From Hypericum androsaemum (lineage: Eukaryota; Streptophyta; Magnoliopsida; Malpighiales; Hypericaceae), in contig OZ023188.1 in the NCBI GenBank assembly GCA_963995505.1, forward strand, positions 16,443,912 to 16,507,911: a stretch of 64,000 bases of DNA, read 5' to 3'. The first letter of the stretch is position 1; every line of letters starts with the position of its first letter. This document shows, one piece after another, positions 11,660-23,307 of this stretch. Below the pieces are notes generated by a model, which worked only from the letters and a program-made list of their open reading frames with translations, did no database searches and was not told where the DNA came from. A program made the position numbers and the translations under genes.

Positions 11660-13790
11660 TGTCTGTAACTACTAGGTGATCTAGATATGAGGTTCATCGG
11701 GAGAAAATTTTATCATTCTATGACATTGGTATGATTTGACATATCTAATTAATACAATTTCCACATTTTCTTCTATTTACGCCATGTCTTTGCATGGTTT
11801 CATTTCATTTTTCTAAATGTTATTAATTTTTTACTTTCTCCTTATCGTACCAATTTTATGAAATATCTCTCATGACATTTTTCGCAATATCTACATCTCC
11901 AATTGATGGAGATGGTGGATTAGTCAAATAAGCCTTTTTTTTATTTGCAGCCAATTCGGATTCTGACATCTTATTTAAGTAATTAGCCTCCAACTCGTCG
12001 TAACCAGAAAGAGACACACGGATCCCACTCAGGAATATCGAAACAAATTAGCCACCCAACTCCACTCCCACCTCCTCAAGAGAAAGGTTAGGGGAAAAAA
12101 TTTCCAAAAAATATATGTGAGAACGTGGGACCTTATAACAATTTTCCTCGACATTCTCCGTTTAATTTATTGGTTAATTCTTAGTTGCTTTTAAAAAAAA
12201 TTAAGAGATTTAATTAACATTTCCTTGTTCTGTTCTGTGGTATTTATTTTGAGCAGATTCCTTGCGCTTCTTACTTTTTTTGTAGTACTTAAAAGTTCTT
12301 TATTACTCCAATCATGTCCTGAGCTAAAAATTTTTTTTAAAAAAAATACTTAAATCAACTGTTAAACAAATTGTTATATTAGTCAATAACATAAGAGTTT
12401 ATCAAGAATTAACGGAGGTCGAGGTTTAATCAATTACTAACAAATGTAAAAATTTACCTTTCAAAAAAATAGTCTTACAGCTTTTACAAAAAATTTTGAG
12501 ATAGAGTTATTAAAAATATAATAATATTAAAATATTTTTTGAATTTGTTTTTCAAAAAATTTGCCAATATCTAAGTTTTATATATATTTGTTGGCGAGGT
12601 CCACCAATTTGTAATTTGTTTATGACATGCGAGAAAAGGAACGGACGCCTTGATAGCTGCAAGAGTCAAACCCAGTAGAAGTCGTAATAAAATAACGAAA
12701 AGAGCTACAGGGAGAGTAAGAAAGAAACAGAGAGTCAAAAAGCAGTCTCTGAAAATCTTGAAAAGATGTCATATCACCAATCCCAGGCCAATAATGGAGG
12801 GCAAACTCCTGCTGTTATATAAATTATTACTAATATAAATTTATTTAATTTTGGAAAATTTTCATTTTAGCATTATTGAATATGATTGATCTGATAAGTA
12901 TAATTTTGTGGTTTATAATGTATCAATCGAAGAATATTGTATTATTTTGAAACTTACGAAAATTGGCTGCCTTAACTGATTGTCCGACCATCTGAAATGT
13001 CCATCGTACAGAGTACACTTAAAAAATATCTACATAAATGTTCAAACGCGAAATATGACCGCTTTGCGATTTTATGATTTGCAAGTAAGAAATAAGAGCA
13101 AATTGTGATACAATCTCTCGTGTTTGATCAAATCATTGGTGCAGTCTTTTATGTTTCAAAAATTATTTTGTTGTTCTCTTTGTTTGTTTTATTATATTCT
13201 TGGGTTGCTAATTTTTTTAGTTTATACTACTCAGTATTCGACTCACTAGGACGACTAATCTAAGTTTGAGACGAGTAGTACCTTTGAAAAGTTACAAAAT
13301 TCTCTCAACTAATATTTAACACTAATGCGTACCAAAAGACCTCAAACTCAAAATATGTTTAAGCAATAACAACTGTTTTACCAGTTGATTTAAGTATTTG
13401 TCGGTAGTGATTAAGTTAATACTATTGCTCTTTTTTGAAACTACAATTCTATTGATCTATATAGTTTTTGCAACTTGGTTATATATCGAGTGTAAAATTT
13501 TCCCGTAGATAAAGTTGTAACTGCCAATATCATTAAAACTCTTGCACGACAAAACTCGAAAAAGTTAATACTATTGCTAAACCTAAATATCATGATTTTC
13601 CCATCAAAAACCTAAATATCAAGATTTGCCGTAAAAACCCAACGCAATTAGCGACAAATATTTTATCGGGCAGCAACAAATAGCGAATCTTCGCCTTTCT
13701 GCGGCCTGAAGATAGCACATAAAAGGGGAAAAAATGGCTCAGGCTGCCAGGGTTACGACATTTGTGATTCACTTGGACTTGGTCAAAGCA
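11660..13790. other. Conserved non-coding DNA between A and B
   Basis: Alignable to about 37949-40140 and on to 40790 of unit 2, minus the unit 2 insertions at 38235-38345 and 40146-40706. No gene is supported. Degenerate SINE-like sequences lie at about 12330-12470 (plus) and 13290-13420 (minus). Confidence 0.55.
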
Positions 13791-13848
13791 AAAGGTGTTC
13801 TAAACGAGAAACTTTATCGTTATCTTTCTATAACATGATGAGATAATA

Positions 13849-14438
13849 GGAGACCGGATTGAGTGAGGACTAAAAAAATGTTGTCCATAGGTGGGGACTA
13901 CATTTTGGGCCGTCAGATTTGATTATCTTTAAATCTGATGGTCAATAACCTATCAGGTGTTATTGGTTTGCATGTGAAGTGATATTGGTTTGCATGTAAA
14001 GTAATATATTGGTTTAGAAGACGCTGGTTTACTTATGAAGTGATATTGGTTTACATGTGTAGGGGTGAGCAAACAAACCGAAAACTGTCAAACCGGACCA
14101 AAAAAACCGGACCAAATGCAAAAACGGTCCGGTCCGGTTTGTAAAAATACACAAAATCCGGTTCCCAATCCGGTCCAATCCGGTTTGGTCCGGTCCGAAA
14201 CCTAGTTTTTGTTCAATTTTTGGTAATCTGGTCCGGTTTTTGGTCGGATCGGACCAGAGTAGGTACGGTCCGGTCCGGTTTGCAATATCCCTAAGATTCC
14301 GGTTCTGGTCCGGTCTGGTTTTTTATGGTTCGGTCCGGTTCGGTTGACTTGCTCACCCCTATGCATGTGTAGTGATATTGGTTTGAGTTAGTCTCCATAT
14401 TTGGGAACTACCCCAGTCCCCACCAAATCCACCCCCGA
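13849..14438. mobile_element. TIR element of the GGATT-GTGGGGAC family, with nested MITE
   Basis: Ends are inverted: GGATTGAGTGAGGACT on the left and, reverse-complemented, GGATTTGGTGGGGACT on the right. GATGAGATA occurs directly on each side (about 13839-13847 and 14439-14447), a likely 9-bp target duplication. The inside repeats GATATTGGTTTGCATGTGAA and is split by the hAT MITE at 14060-14361. It is absent from unit 2. Relatives lie at 49736-49918 and 54373-54554, and inside 19144-20445. Confidence 0.6.
14060..14361. mobile_element. hAT-type MITE, nested
   Basis: Terminal inverted repeats TAGGGGTGAGCAA and TTGCTCACCCCTA, with near-identical 8-bp flanks TACATGTG (14052-14059) and TGCATGTG (14362-14369). 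The 300-bp interior is made almost entirely of ACCGGACC/GGTCCGGT motifs in both orientations. There is no coding capacity. This is the widespread plant TAGGGGTGAGCA MITE type. Confidence 0.85.
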
Positions 14439-14439
14439 T

Positions 14440-16500
14440 GAGATAGTACGTGCGTACTAATTAATTAGTGATACGTGGATAAGTAAGTGAGATCATTTTA
14501 TATAATCTACTACAATAAATATTTAAAATATAGAATCTTAGTATTAATGGAAAAAAATTGTCACACAAATTTAAATTAAATTGTTCAACTTGATTTTTGA
14601 ATAATTTAAGTTAATTTCCTTTTTGTGGAGAGAGAATTCTTTAAAATATCTATTACTGCTCATAGTAATGTGATACCAGGGATATACAAAAATTTACAGG
14701 AACTTTCAGAGCATATATTAATTAAAAGGTAAAGCCAGTAACTTTGTGAGCATCTAAATTGCTGAGATTGCCCCCTCGTTTATATAAAAAAAATCTAATT
14801 GCTGAGAACAGTTGCAGGAAATGAATTGTTGCCTCAATTAAAGAAATGGATCTTTGCAAGAGCTCAGACATTCATCCCGAAGATTGATTAGTAGGTCAGA
14901 ATATTGTACACTATTAGGTAATTATAGATTTAAAACTTTCTTACTGATCTTTATAATTAAGATACTTTTGAATTGCAAAAGCTAAAGAAGCTCTCTCTAT
15001 ACCTAGAAAACAAATTATGTTTTGAAAATTATCTTTCACTAAATTTTTTTGGGAATTTTATGAGCCCGTGAATTTTCTAATATATTTTTTGTTACAATAA
15101 ATTTTCAATAATTAAACATAAGATAAAACCAAATAAGCTGGTAAAAATAAAAAAGTACAAAGAACCATCATGGAATGAAGCACAGATATTTAATCTAAAT
15201 TTTTTGATAATATTTTTTATTAATGACAATATTATATACCTTAAATACTTATTATACTATGTTACATGAATTTGTCTCACTTGTCCACATGTCACTAATT
15301 AAGTCATCAAATAACTTAGTATAAAAGAATTACCATAAAAAAATTCCTAAACCTGTTTCAAAAAAAGGTGTCCGAAACTTTCGTACAAACCATCAAAATC
15401 TATTTTTCTATTACGCGAAAAGGATATTTTTCCAGATGGTATTAGGCGTGGAAAATTTTTACAGTTTATACGTGAAAAATTTTACCTTTGCAAAAAGTCT
15501 ATTTATCTAATACTGTACCCGAAAGACGAATGTATCACCATGGCTTATTAGTTATTTGGGTGGATTTACTAAATTGAGTATGCATTTTCAGAATGGTGCT
15601 TAATCATATATTTTTAATTTCTTATATTCTGAGTCGATATAACATATTTAGAGTGACTGTCTCAAATGTATATTTATTTTTTTCTTAAAACTTAATTTTT
15701 TAAATAAATTGAGCTATTATTCATTAAACGCAAAGAAAAAGGTACATCGACTTCCAAATCACTATTATGACACCCGTGCAAAAAAAAAATTTGGTCCACC
15801 CATTCTTTAGAAACAAGTATGATCTGTTGTCATCCTACTTACAAAATTTAATACTTAGATCAACTCGCATTGATACTAAATTGAGTATTCTAGTTGCATT
15901 GCATGTACTAAATCATTGGTTCATTTATTCATTAAATAACTCGATAAAAAAGTCTTTGCCGCCCTCGCTGTTGTATTTAAATTTTAAACAACTCAAAGGG
16001 AATCGTTGATCATTCCAGCACAATCAGAGGTCGAGGAGCAGTCTCCAAGCTTCTACAAATGGAAGTGACCATTAAAGTTATTCTGTACAAATTATAAGTT
16101 TTTTGTGGTAAAACTATACAATTTATCAGTGAAATAACTCTTGTACTCATTCTGGCAATTAATGACTCAATAATAGTCTCCCGTAAATATAAGATAAATA
16201 GGTTGCGGAATATATCCTCGTTTCAGTCATTAAGAACATGTGTAAAAATCGTTAGCAGCACAACTTCTAATGTTCAAGACAAATAATTTAGAAACACAAC
16301 TTCTAATGTTTAAGATATGTTATAAAATCTATGCTACAACAAATAAGTTTATATTTATACAATTTATAAATTTGCTCTGCAACAATTCTCGATGGAGGAA
16401 ATCTTAAGGGGGCCCTGTAATACCTTTTTCATCATCAGGACCCGTCCAAATTGAAGCTAGCTAGAGTGCACCTTAAATGTCAGATTCAACCTCTACTATC
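14440..16500. other. No gene seen
   Basis: AT-rich sequence. Bases 14440 to about 15355 have no counterpart in unit 2, where the flanks are joined at a short CTAAAC homology (about 40805). From 15360 to 16500 the sequence is collinear with 40820-41985. Confidence 0.5.
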
Positions 16501-16622
16501 TATCTCCACGTATGCATGTCTGCTCCTTTCAGATTGGTTGTTGTGTTCTGTTTAATATCATCATATGTTGTGTTTGTATATCTCTTCCTCATATTATAAA
16601 CCGTTTATTTTAATATAAGTTT

Positions 16623-17461
16623 TGTTGGGTTTGAATACATAATTAATGCATTTGGCCCAAGCTAAAAGACCCGAGCTGAAAAGTCCAAGCTGATGATGAG
16701 AGAACCATTACCACATCGGAAATTGCAAGAGATTTTTTTCTGTTTATAAGGAGAAGCTCCAAACTTGTGTAATATTAAATATTTCACCTGAAGAGCTGAC
16801 CGAGGCTGCCTGCGAGGATGGTGCAAAGCACCATCCGAGCACGAGCACGCACTCGCGCACGTGCGTATGCATGTGCGCATTGGACGCAAGTCGCAATGGA
16901 CGCTTTTTGGCGCACTTGGCACTTCGCACGTGCGCATCGTCCCGAAGAGGCACGAGGAGTGCCTGGAAGGCCTGTGGTCGAAGAGACACCAGCAGGCATC
17001 CAGGAGCCCTGAAGAGACACCTACGGGCATCCAGAAAACTGGTGGCCAAAAGGGTGCCTCGGCTCCCAGAAATGTGAGAGCATGGTGCCCCCTCGAAAGT
17101 GCCTGGCAGCCATTCGGATTCCAGCCATCCTTGCCTATAAATAGGCCCTTTCCTCCTCATTTGTAGATCATCCCAACTACAAGTGCATAGGCATTTATTA
17201 GCATTGTAGTTCTCTCTCTCTCTCTCTCTCTCTCCCTCCCTCCCTCCCTCCCAGAAGAGTCCAGATATCCAAGGTTCGCCTGAAGCTTCGAGGGTCGTTG
17301 TGCTACGAACTCGGAAGCAGCCTAGTCGTTGTATCTTTGGGACGATTGCCGCAGCCTATAAGCACTGAATATGGGACAATCTCGTTTTACGGAAAAAGAG
17401 TCCAACTCTTGCCTCGACTATTAAAGATCATAATCAAGTACACCACCTCTGACAAACAACA
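16623..17461 (+). mobile_element. Solo LTR upstream of CEP-B
   Basis: 839 bp beginning TGTTGGG and ending CAACA, flanked by the 5-bp direct repeat AGTTT (16618-16622 and 17462-17466). It has a promoter-like core, TATAAATAGGCCC, at 17136-17148, and a (CT)n/(CCCT)n tract at 17211-17252. The GC-rich centre (16800-17110) holds a GCACGTGCG palindrome. There is no internal retrotransposon DNA, so it arose by LTR-LTR recombination. The right edge is 175 bp upstream of the CEP-B ATG. It is absent from CEP-B', together with about 120 bp of flanking sequence on its left. Confidence 0.85.
17211..17252 (+). repeat. (CT)n / (CCCT)n microsatellite
   Basis: Pure CT repeats followed by CCCT units, inside the solo LTR and downstream of its TATA box. 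Confidence 0.9.
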
Positions 17462-17498
17462 AGTTTCTCATCACCTTTCTAAAAAAACTTCTATTACC

Positions 17499-17506
17499 TA
17501 TTAATA
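17499..17506 (+). promoter_or_regulatory. Altered TATA box of CEP-B
   Basis: TATTAATA lies in ACCTATTAATACCGGC, where unit 2 has ACCTATAAATACCGGC. The changed base weakens the TATA consensus; the sequence immediately upstream is inserted DNA. Confidence 0.5.
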
Positions 17507-17636
17507 CCGGCTTCCCATCAAAATTATAACCATCTCCCCATCAGCAAATTGGCATATAGCTACTTAATTCCTTGAGTTTCTCACCATTTTTTTCCCTTAG
17601 CCTTCCACTATTATATTGTCCCCAGCAACAATAGCC

Positions 17637-18059
17637 ATGGAAGCCCTTCCTCTACATAAACACGTCACCATTTTTCTTGCACTCGTTGCCAGTTTCCAAA
17701 TCATGTGTACCGAAGGGAGGCAAATCAAATCAACGAACAAGCTTCTTTCCGGCGAAAAAGATCCGAAGTTGCCGATTTCGGGGAAAGGGGCAATGCCCAT
17801 TTCGCCACCAAGTGGAAGAAACAATATTGGCTTCCAATATGACTCGTCGGCGGTAGGGAATAAGGACGATTTCCGGCCAACGACGCCTGGTATCAGCCCC
17901 GGAATCGGTCATAATTTCCCGCAATCGGAGAGCGGACATGAGGGAGTTGGACCAAAGGCGACATCCGTAGTTACCACTTACGCGTCGGCTGATGATTTCC
18001 GGCCAACTGCACCAGGTCACAGCCCAGGAGTCGGCCATTCATCCCAAACCAAGAATTGA
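17637..18059 (+). CDS. CEP hormone precursor, type B, two hormone motifs
   Basis: A 140-residue precursor. I start at the ATG in GCCATGGAA (17637); the longer frame upstream would need a TTG start. Residues 1-27 are a signal peptide (VTIFLALVASFQIM) ending at EGRQI. The prodomain holds KLPISGKGAMPISPPSG. There are two CEP motifs: DFRPTTPGISPGIGH at 78-92 and DFRPTAPGHSPGVGH at 120-134, separated by 27 residues, with SSQTKN at the C terminus. Multi-motif precursors are known in the family and should release two different hormones. The TATA-like sequence at 17499 is altered relative to CEP-B', and a solo LTR lies directly upstream. Both hormone motifs are intact. Confidence 0.95.
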   Translation: MEALPLHKHVTIFLALVASFQIMCTEGRQIKSTNKLLSGEKDPKLPISGKGAMPISPPSGRNNIGFQYDSSAVGNKDDFRPTTPGISPGIGHNFPQSESGHEGVGPKATSVVTTYASADDFRPTAPGHSPGVGHSSQTKN

Positions 18060-19143
18060 AAATAAATATATAATAATCCTTGAAAATTGCTCATTAATAC
18101 ATAATCATCTCTAGAATCGTAAATTTGAGTCATCGTGTCAGTGTCTTAGAAAAGTCCTTGGTTTCTTTACGTACAAATGTAGTGCTTGTTTGGGGAAAGT
18201 TTGTCGTCTTAGAATCTGAATTAGTTAATTTAGAGGGTATTCGAACACCTAAAATAAATTCTGATGGGTGTATATAGGAAACTATATTATGTATAGCGTC
18301 TGTATGTACAGTTAATTTATCGTTTAATTATGTTGGGTTAGTCGTTAATTGTATCATGTGATTGTATGAAATGATTGGATATCGTAATTATAAAATTCTT
18401 GTGTATTTGAAACCCTTTGACTTCCCTAGCTAGCTCGACGTGGATAATTCATATTAAACTTATTAATGATTTGACTAGACAATTAACTATGTAAGTGTTT
18501 TTAAATAGTCAAAGGGCTTGTATCCTCACGTAATAAGGAGTACCTTGACATTGTTATGGTATAAAAAATTATCTTTTGAAAAAAGTATTTTTAAACAAAA
18601 CGGATAAAATACAATGTAAAAACAGGAAACATATTATGTAAAATACCAATATTAATATAAGAGCTTGTGCTTATTGATTAACATAAATTTCAACGTGCTT
18701 AATTCAAAAAAAATTGGCAATAAACTCAAATGAATACTGGAAAAAATTATTACAGCTCCAACATGAGTCGGATTTGGTATATGGGATTTGGGAATAATGA
18801 AAATGATCCATTTCCAAAATTATGGATATAATATATATATGGTTCAATTTATCTTTTTAAATAAAATTATTTATTTATTTATTCAAATATAACGAATCAT
18901 AAGATAATTGGTTTTGAAAAATCGCAAAATTACATAAATAATTAAGATGTTTCTTAATTAGTCGATGGCATTAAGACCTTTTCTTTTTTATGAAAAAAGA
19001 AGATGGCATGAAGGCTCATGATTATATATTCTATTTTTTCTTTGCAAAGTTGAACTATATATGTTCCAGCGTCGATTGAGAGGTGGAGAAAGAAAATGGC
19101 GTTTCTAGTAATTTCCAACATCGAGGAGGGAAAGGTATCTTTT
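18060..19143. other. 3' flank of CEP-B, decayed copy of a short ORF
   Basis: Collinear with 43213-44160 of unit 2. Bases 18640-18835 match the short ORF at 43653-43847 but are broken by indels and an early stop. Confidence 0.5.
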
Positions 19144-20445
19144 GGGGGGCGGAGCCAGAAAATTTAGAGAGTGGGAGTAATATAAGTTTTTGAGCCCGAC
19201 TAACATATGATAAGTCGATAATTGGTCATTCTGGTTTCGATTTTTAGGTCGATTAATTTTTTAGTAGTGTCAATTTCTAATTTTAGTGAGGACATACATT
19301 AAAAAATATACCTAATTATCAAACATAAAAAAATTTAAGTAGGGGTAATTGCCCCCACTTCCCTTAACCTCCCTCCGCCGGATTTGGATTCAGGGGGACA
19401 ACATAAAAATCATCCACATGGTATGGACTAAATATGGAACTTTAGATTTGATCAAATTCTTTTTTTACAGATCTGATGGTCAGAATCTGTTGAGGATATT
19501 TTCGAGTTTTTATCCAAACATACTCATTAGGGTTCCGGGTTCCACTATATAATTCCCCCCCTCCCGATCCCGATCCCCCCCCCCCCCCGCGCGCGCGCGC
19601 TCCTCCCCGCTCATTCCTTGATTATTTGGGTTTTTTCTTCAAGTCTCATTCCCTCTTTTATTTAGTCCTTTTTTCGGGTTTTTTTCACCAGCTTTTTCGT
19701 TGATTATTTGGTCCGAGAGAAATGACCCATACGCTGTTTCGACTTTGATTATTGATGGATTGGTCGATTTCATGTGGTTCTGATGATTTTGTATTTAAAG
19801 ATTGAGACTTTATGTTGGTGTTTGTTTGTTGTTTGAACTTAGTGCTTAAAATTCTAACAAAAATTCATAGATGAATGATACCAATATTAAAGTAGAATGA
19901 CACCAATATCCTAGAACGATGATACCAATATTTGAGAAGAATGAAACCAATACATTCAAATGGTATATATTTTCACTTATAATGGGATACCAATATTGGA
20001 GAAGATGAAAACCAATATCACGGTGGAATGAAACCAATATCATAGTAGGATGAAACCAATGTCATAGTAGAATGAAACCAATAACATAGAAGATGGAAAC
20101 CAATATCATAGTAGAATGAAACCAATATCATAGTGGAATGAAACCAATATCATAGTAGGATGAAACCAATGTCATAGTAGAATGAAACCAATAACATAGA
20201 AGATGGAAACCAATATCATAGTAGAATGAAACCAATATCATAGTAGAATGAAACCAATAGCATAGAAAATGGAAACCAATATCCGAGAAAATGGAAACCA
20301 ATATCCGAGAAAATGGAAATCAATATTCCCATACTTATATTTATTGCTGATTTTTTTTAATTATTGTATTTCCAATATTGCCCATGTCCCTTTCAGTGGG
20401 GATTACCCATGTCCCCACTGAATTTGAACCCCCTCCGCCCCTGTA
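19144..20445. mobile_element. hAT-like element carrying a minisatellite
   Basis: Left end GGGGGGCGGAGCC; right end, reverse-complemented, TACAGGGGCGGAGG. The flanks are TATCTTTT (19136-19143) and AATCTTTC (20446-20453), 6 of 8 identical. Unit 2 has the uninterrupted site at about 44163. Nested inside are inverted GGATT..CAG..GGGACA ends (about 19380 and 20412-20432) of the same type as the 49736 and 54373 MITEs, and a C/GC run at 19555-19600. No transposase was found. Confidence 0.65.
19855..20330 (+). repeat. Minisatellite of about 20-22 bp units
   Basis: About 20 tandem units of GAATGAAACCAATATCATAGTA with variants (AACATAGAAGATGG, ATCCGAGAAAATGG). Higher-order order is visible: a block of several units near 20040-20150 repeats at about 20155-20240. 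Confidence 0.9.
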
Positions 20446-20742
20446 AATCTTTCCATACAGAGCCAATCACTCACTTTTAACATATTTATGGTCCCACCCT
20501 AAAAATGCATATTTATGGTCACATATGTAGAAAAGGGAAAAGGAGAGATACAAATTAATGTACATGGTACGGATGGGAGTTTTTTTGGAAAATAAAATTT
20601 ACCCTACTAATTATATATTGCTAGAGTTTGAATTAGTTCTGTCAAATCATCTACACTTAGTAGAATTAAATCAAATGTCTTTTAAATAGGAGTTAAGATC
20701 TTCTATGTTCGAATTTTACAAATAGAATATTTAATACTAAAA

Positions 20743-21050
20743 ATTACTTTTAAATAATTTGTCAATTACAGAATATCAAATTGGGCTGCAAGAATCCTCC
20801 TTTTTAGTTTTGGAAAACCCATCATTACTAGGAATCTCTCATTTGATTTTGATATTTTTTTATGAATGAAAATAAATATTATACAATAAATTTTTTCTAA
20901 AGTGATAATTACTTTTAAATAATTTGTCAATTACGGAATATCAAATTGGGCTGCAAGAATCCTCCTTTTTAGTTTTGGGAAATCCATCATTACTAGGAAT
21001 CTCTCATTTGATTTTGATATTTTTTTTTACGAATGAAAACAAATATTATA
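20743..21050 (+). repeat. Tandem duplication of about 165 bp
   Basis: The segment starting ATTACTTTTAAATAATTTG at 20743 recurs at 20908, with few differences as far as about 21050. The first copy ends with about 25 bp resembling the left tip of the adjacent pogo-like element (CAATAAA..CTAAAGTGATAA). A separate, shorter duplication of the same sequence is in unit 2 (about 45878-46035). Confidence 0.85.
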
Positions 21051-21952
21051 CAATAAAAACTCTCTAAAGTGATAATGTTGGGACCAGAGAAAATTATCAC
21101 TTTAGAGAGGTTATCATATAAGAGAGGTTTATATTATTTTACTACAAAAAAATATTTTATCTGTATTCAAGCTACCAAAAAAATATAGCCATCAACTAAT
21201 ATGTTTGGTTTCCAACACACATGATCCTTGAAAAATTGGTGTCTTAGAAGCAATTCAAATGGTCGTGACATCACGGACTTTGGGTGCCACACCATAATGC
21301 ATAACAAAGTGCTTCATTCATTGTCGAATTTGTACAGTCCCAACAGAACACTAGGGCATTGGTATGATGGTGTGAAAGAACTGAATGAATTAATTCGGAT
21401 CTTACACTATGGAAATCCAATGGATGCTAATCAGTTACTTGACTTTCTAGCTAAGCAAGAGATTTGCTACACTCCAACTGAATAAGATATTGTTGATGCA
21501 TTTTTTAATCAATCAAATGAAATTGCAGCTGGGTGAATGATAATGATAGTCACGAGATACCTAAAATCTTGACTTATATCGTTGTTCAAATGCTACACTC
21601 GGTTGAAATATATTTTTTACAACAAGACTGCGATCACGATGACCATTTAAAGACAACTCAAAAGTTGAATGGTGATGTAAACGTTATCAAACATGCAAAT
21701 CTAGCACAAACTATAATCTTCGAATATTTTTTAAATTTGAAAAATAGGTAAGAATATATTTATTTAATCAAAAATATCATTTTATGTAAAAATTGGGACC
21801 AATATTTTTTACTAATATTTTTTAAAAAGTATTAGTTATTATGATAGAGAGGTTATTAAATTTTAACACTGATCCCGACTCATGACCGAGACTTTTTATT
21901 AATTTGAAAAAATTATCACTTTATATGAGATAATTTTACGGAAGTTTTACTA
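21051..21952 (+). mobile_element. Pogo-like (Lemi1-type) transposon, internally deleted
   Basis: Tips read CAATAAAAAC and GTTTTACTA, degenerate forms of the CAGTAAAAC type. TA dinucleotides flank both ends (21049-21050 and 21953-21954). Subterminal TCTCTAAAGTGATAAT and ATTATCACTTT sequences and the GTTGGGACCA block match the Lemi1/Emigrant terminal style. Unit 2 lacks it at about 46034. A small relic of similar sequence (CTCTCTAAAATGA, AAGAGAGGTTATA) lies at about 30150-30200. Confidence 0.75.
21228..21751 (+). pseudogene. Pogo/Tigger-like transposase C-terminal remnant
   Basis: Two frames, 21228-21485 and 21533-21751, read fragments typical of the C-terminal end of plant pogo-like DDE transposases: HSLSNLYSPNRT, then QLLDFLAKQEICYTPTE and, after a break, DSHEIPKI. 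The DNA-binding and catalytic parts are absent. It is not functional. Confidence 0.55.
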
Positions 21953-23307
21953 TAAGAATTTCTTACCTAGCAATTTAAATTTTACCAACCACACTCACAA
22001 TCGCCAGATAGCAGCAATCTCGGTGCACGCTTCAAACACTGGTGCAAATAATCAACATTTATTAAACTGTCAAATTTCATTGGTTACCCAAAATAGAAGT
22101 CCACCGGGGTATTTAATGAGGCTGCACTATAACAGCTGGCTGGTAATAAGAAGGAAAAAAAATCGATTTTGATTCTGCAATTTAAACATGAGAAACAGGA
22201 AAGATCCTCATGTAATGAATTGGTTATACATATTTAATCCGTCCATGTGCTTCTGAGGAGAAATTAAACGGAGCAATCTTGTCTAGGTTATTTTTTTAAG
22301 TACAATTTTATTTATGATAATGTTATATACATTTATATCCAGGTTGGAAATCTCTTATACTAAATATGCTGTTGCTGCCAAGAGTTGCACTAGAAAATTC
22401 CATGTGAAGCTTGTCTAGGTTCATTCTCCCTTAAAAACAATTCTGCCCAATTTCACGGCTGCTTACAATTGCATTTTTTTATACAACATATCCACCGAGT
22501 CAGACACAAGTACATTTGTTAAGTAATTTCCTTCGAGTAGTAGAGATATGGAAAATACTAATTAGTAGAACCAAAAGCATTAGTATCTTCCTCCTTTTTT
22601 GAGTGATGAAAAGCATTAGTATCTAGCATGACACGAGGAGAGGCATTTTCCAGCTGCCATGGTCGGACATTACTATTAGTATCTGGCATTTTTGTCAAGG
22701 GCAAACACCCAGGCGATCCATCAAAGAAAAAAAATTTCAGAAAAAAAAACATTGTGACTTGAAGGTTTAGTGTCAAATTTTCAGGTGAAATATGATCCAA
22801 AATGACAATATGCAGCAATAGGAATTGGTTCAAATATTAAATAACTTAAATTTATTTAAAGAATAATGAATTCAAATTTTACAAACGAAGAAAAAAAATA
22901 TTGGAAGTGTGGTCTACTAAATAAATAACCACAGTGCCAACTTCTGAATATAAAGAGGTTCACAAAAAGTACTTTTATTTGCTAGTAATTTTAAGATGAT
23001 TTTTTGAAGTTGTTAGCTTGGTGAAATTTTCCAAAATTGGCTCGTGGCTAGCACAGAAAATAAACAAGCCGCAAATACTTTGGAAGGTGGGCGCCAGTGG
23101 ATCCTAGTAATCAATAGCCGTCATGCCTAGATTCGCACAAATCAAGGAATCAATAGATGCAAAGTGCTTAAACTATAATATTTTTAGCTTTAGAAATTAA
23201 GTACCTAATTTAGAAAAGGATTTTGGAAATTAAGTATTTGCCAAAATCCTGGTGCGCTGCAAGCTGTCCAAAGGAATCACGGCGGGTTTGGGACAAAATT
23301 AAGAATT
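21953..23307. other. No gene seen
   Basis: AT-rich sequence collinear with 46035-47485 of unit 2. The site at 22043-22060 is the empty counterpart of the unit 2 SINE at 46129. Confidence 0.5.

Noticed and set aside
16662..17166. Several overlapping open frames on both strands in a GC-rich region
   Set aside because: All lie inside the solo LTR 16623-17461. Open frames on every strand of GC-rich DNA are a compositional effect; no domain is seen.
17616..17636. Seven extra N-terminal residues on CEP-B (and 42101-42121 on CEP-B')
   Set aside because: The longer frame starts at a TTG. The ATG in GCCATGGAA at 17637/42122 has good context and places the signal peptide at the N terminus.
19855..20330. 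CRISPR-like array
   Set aside because: Units are contiguous with no unique spacers, and the host is a plant; it is a minisatellite.
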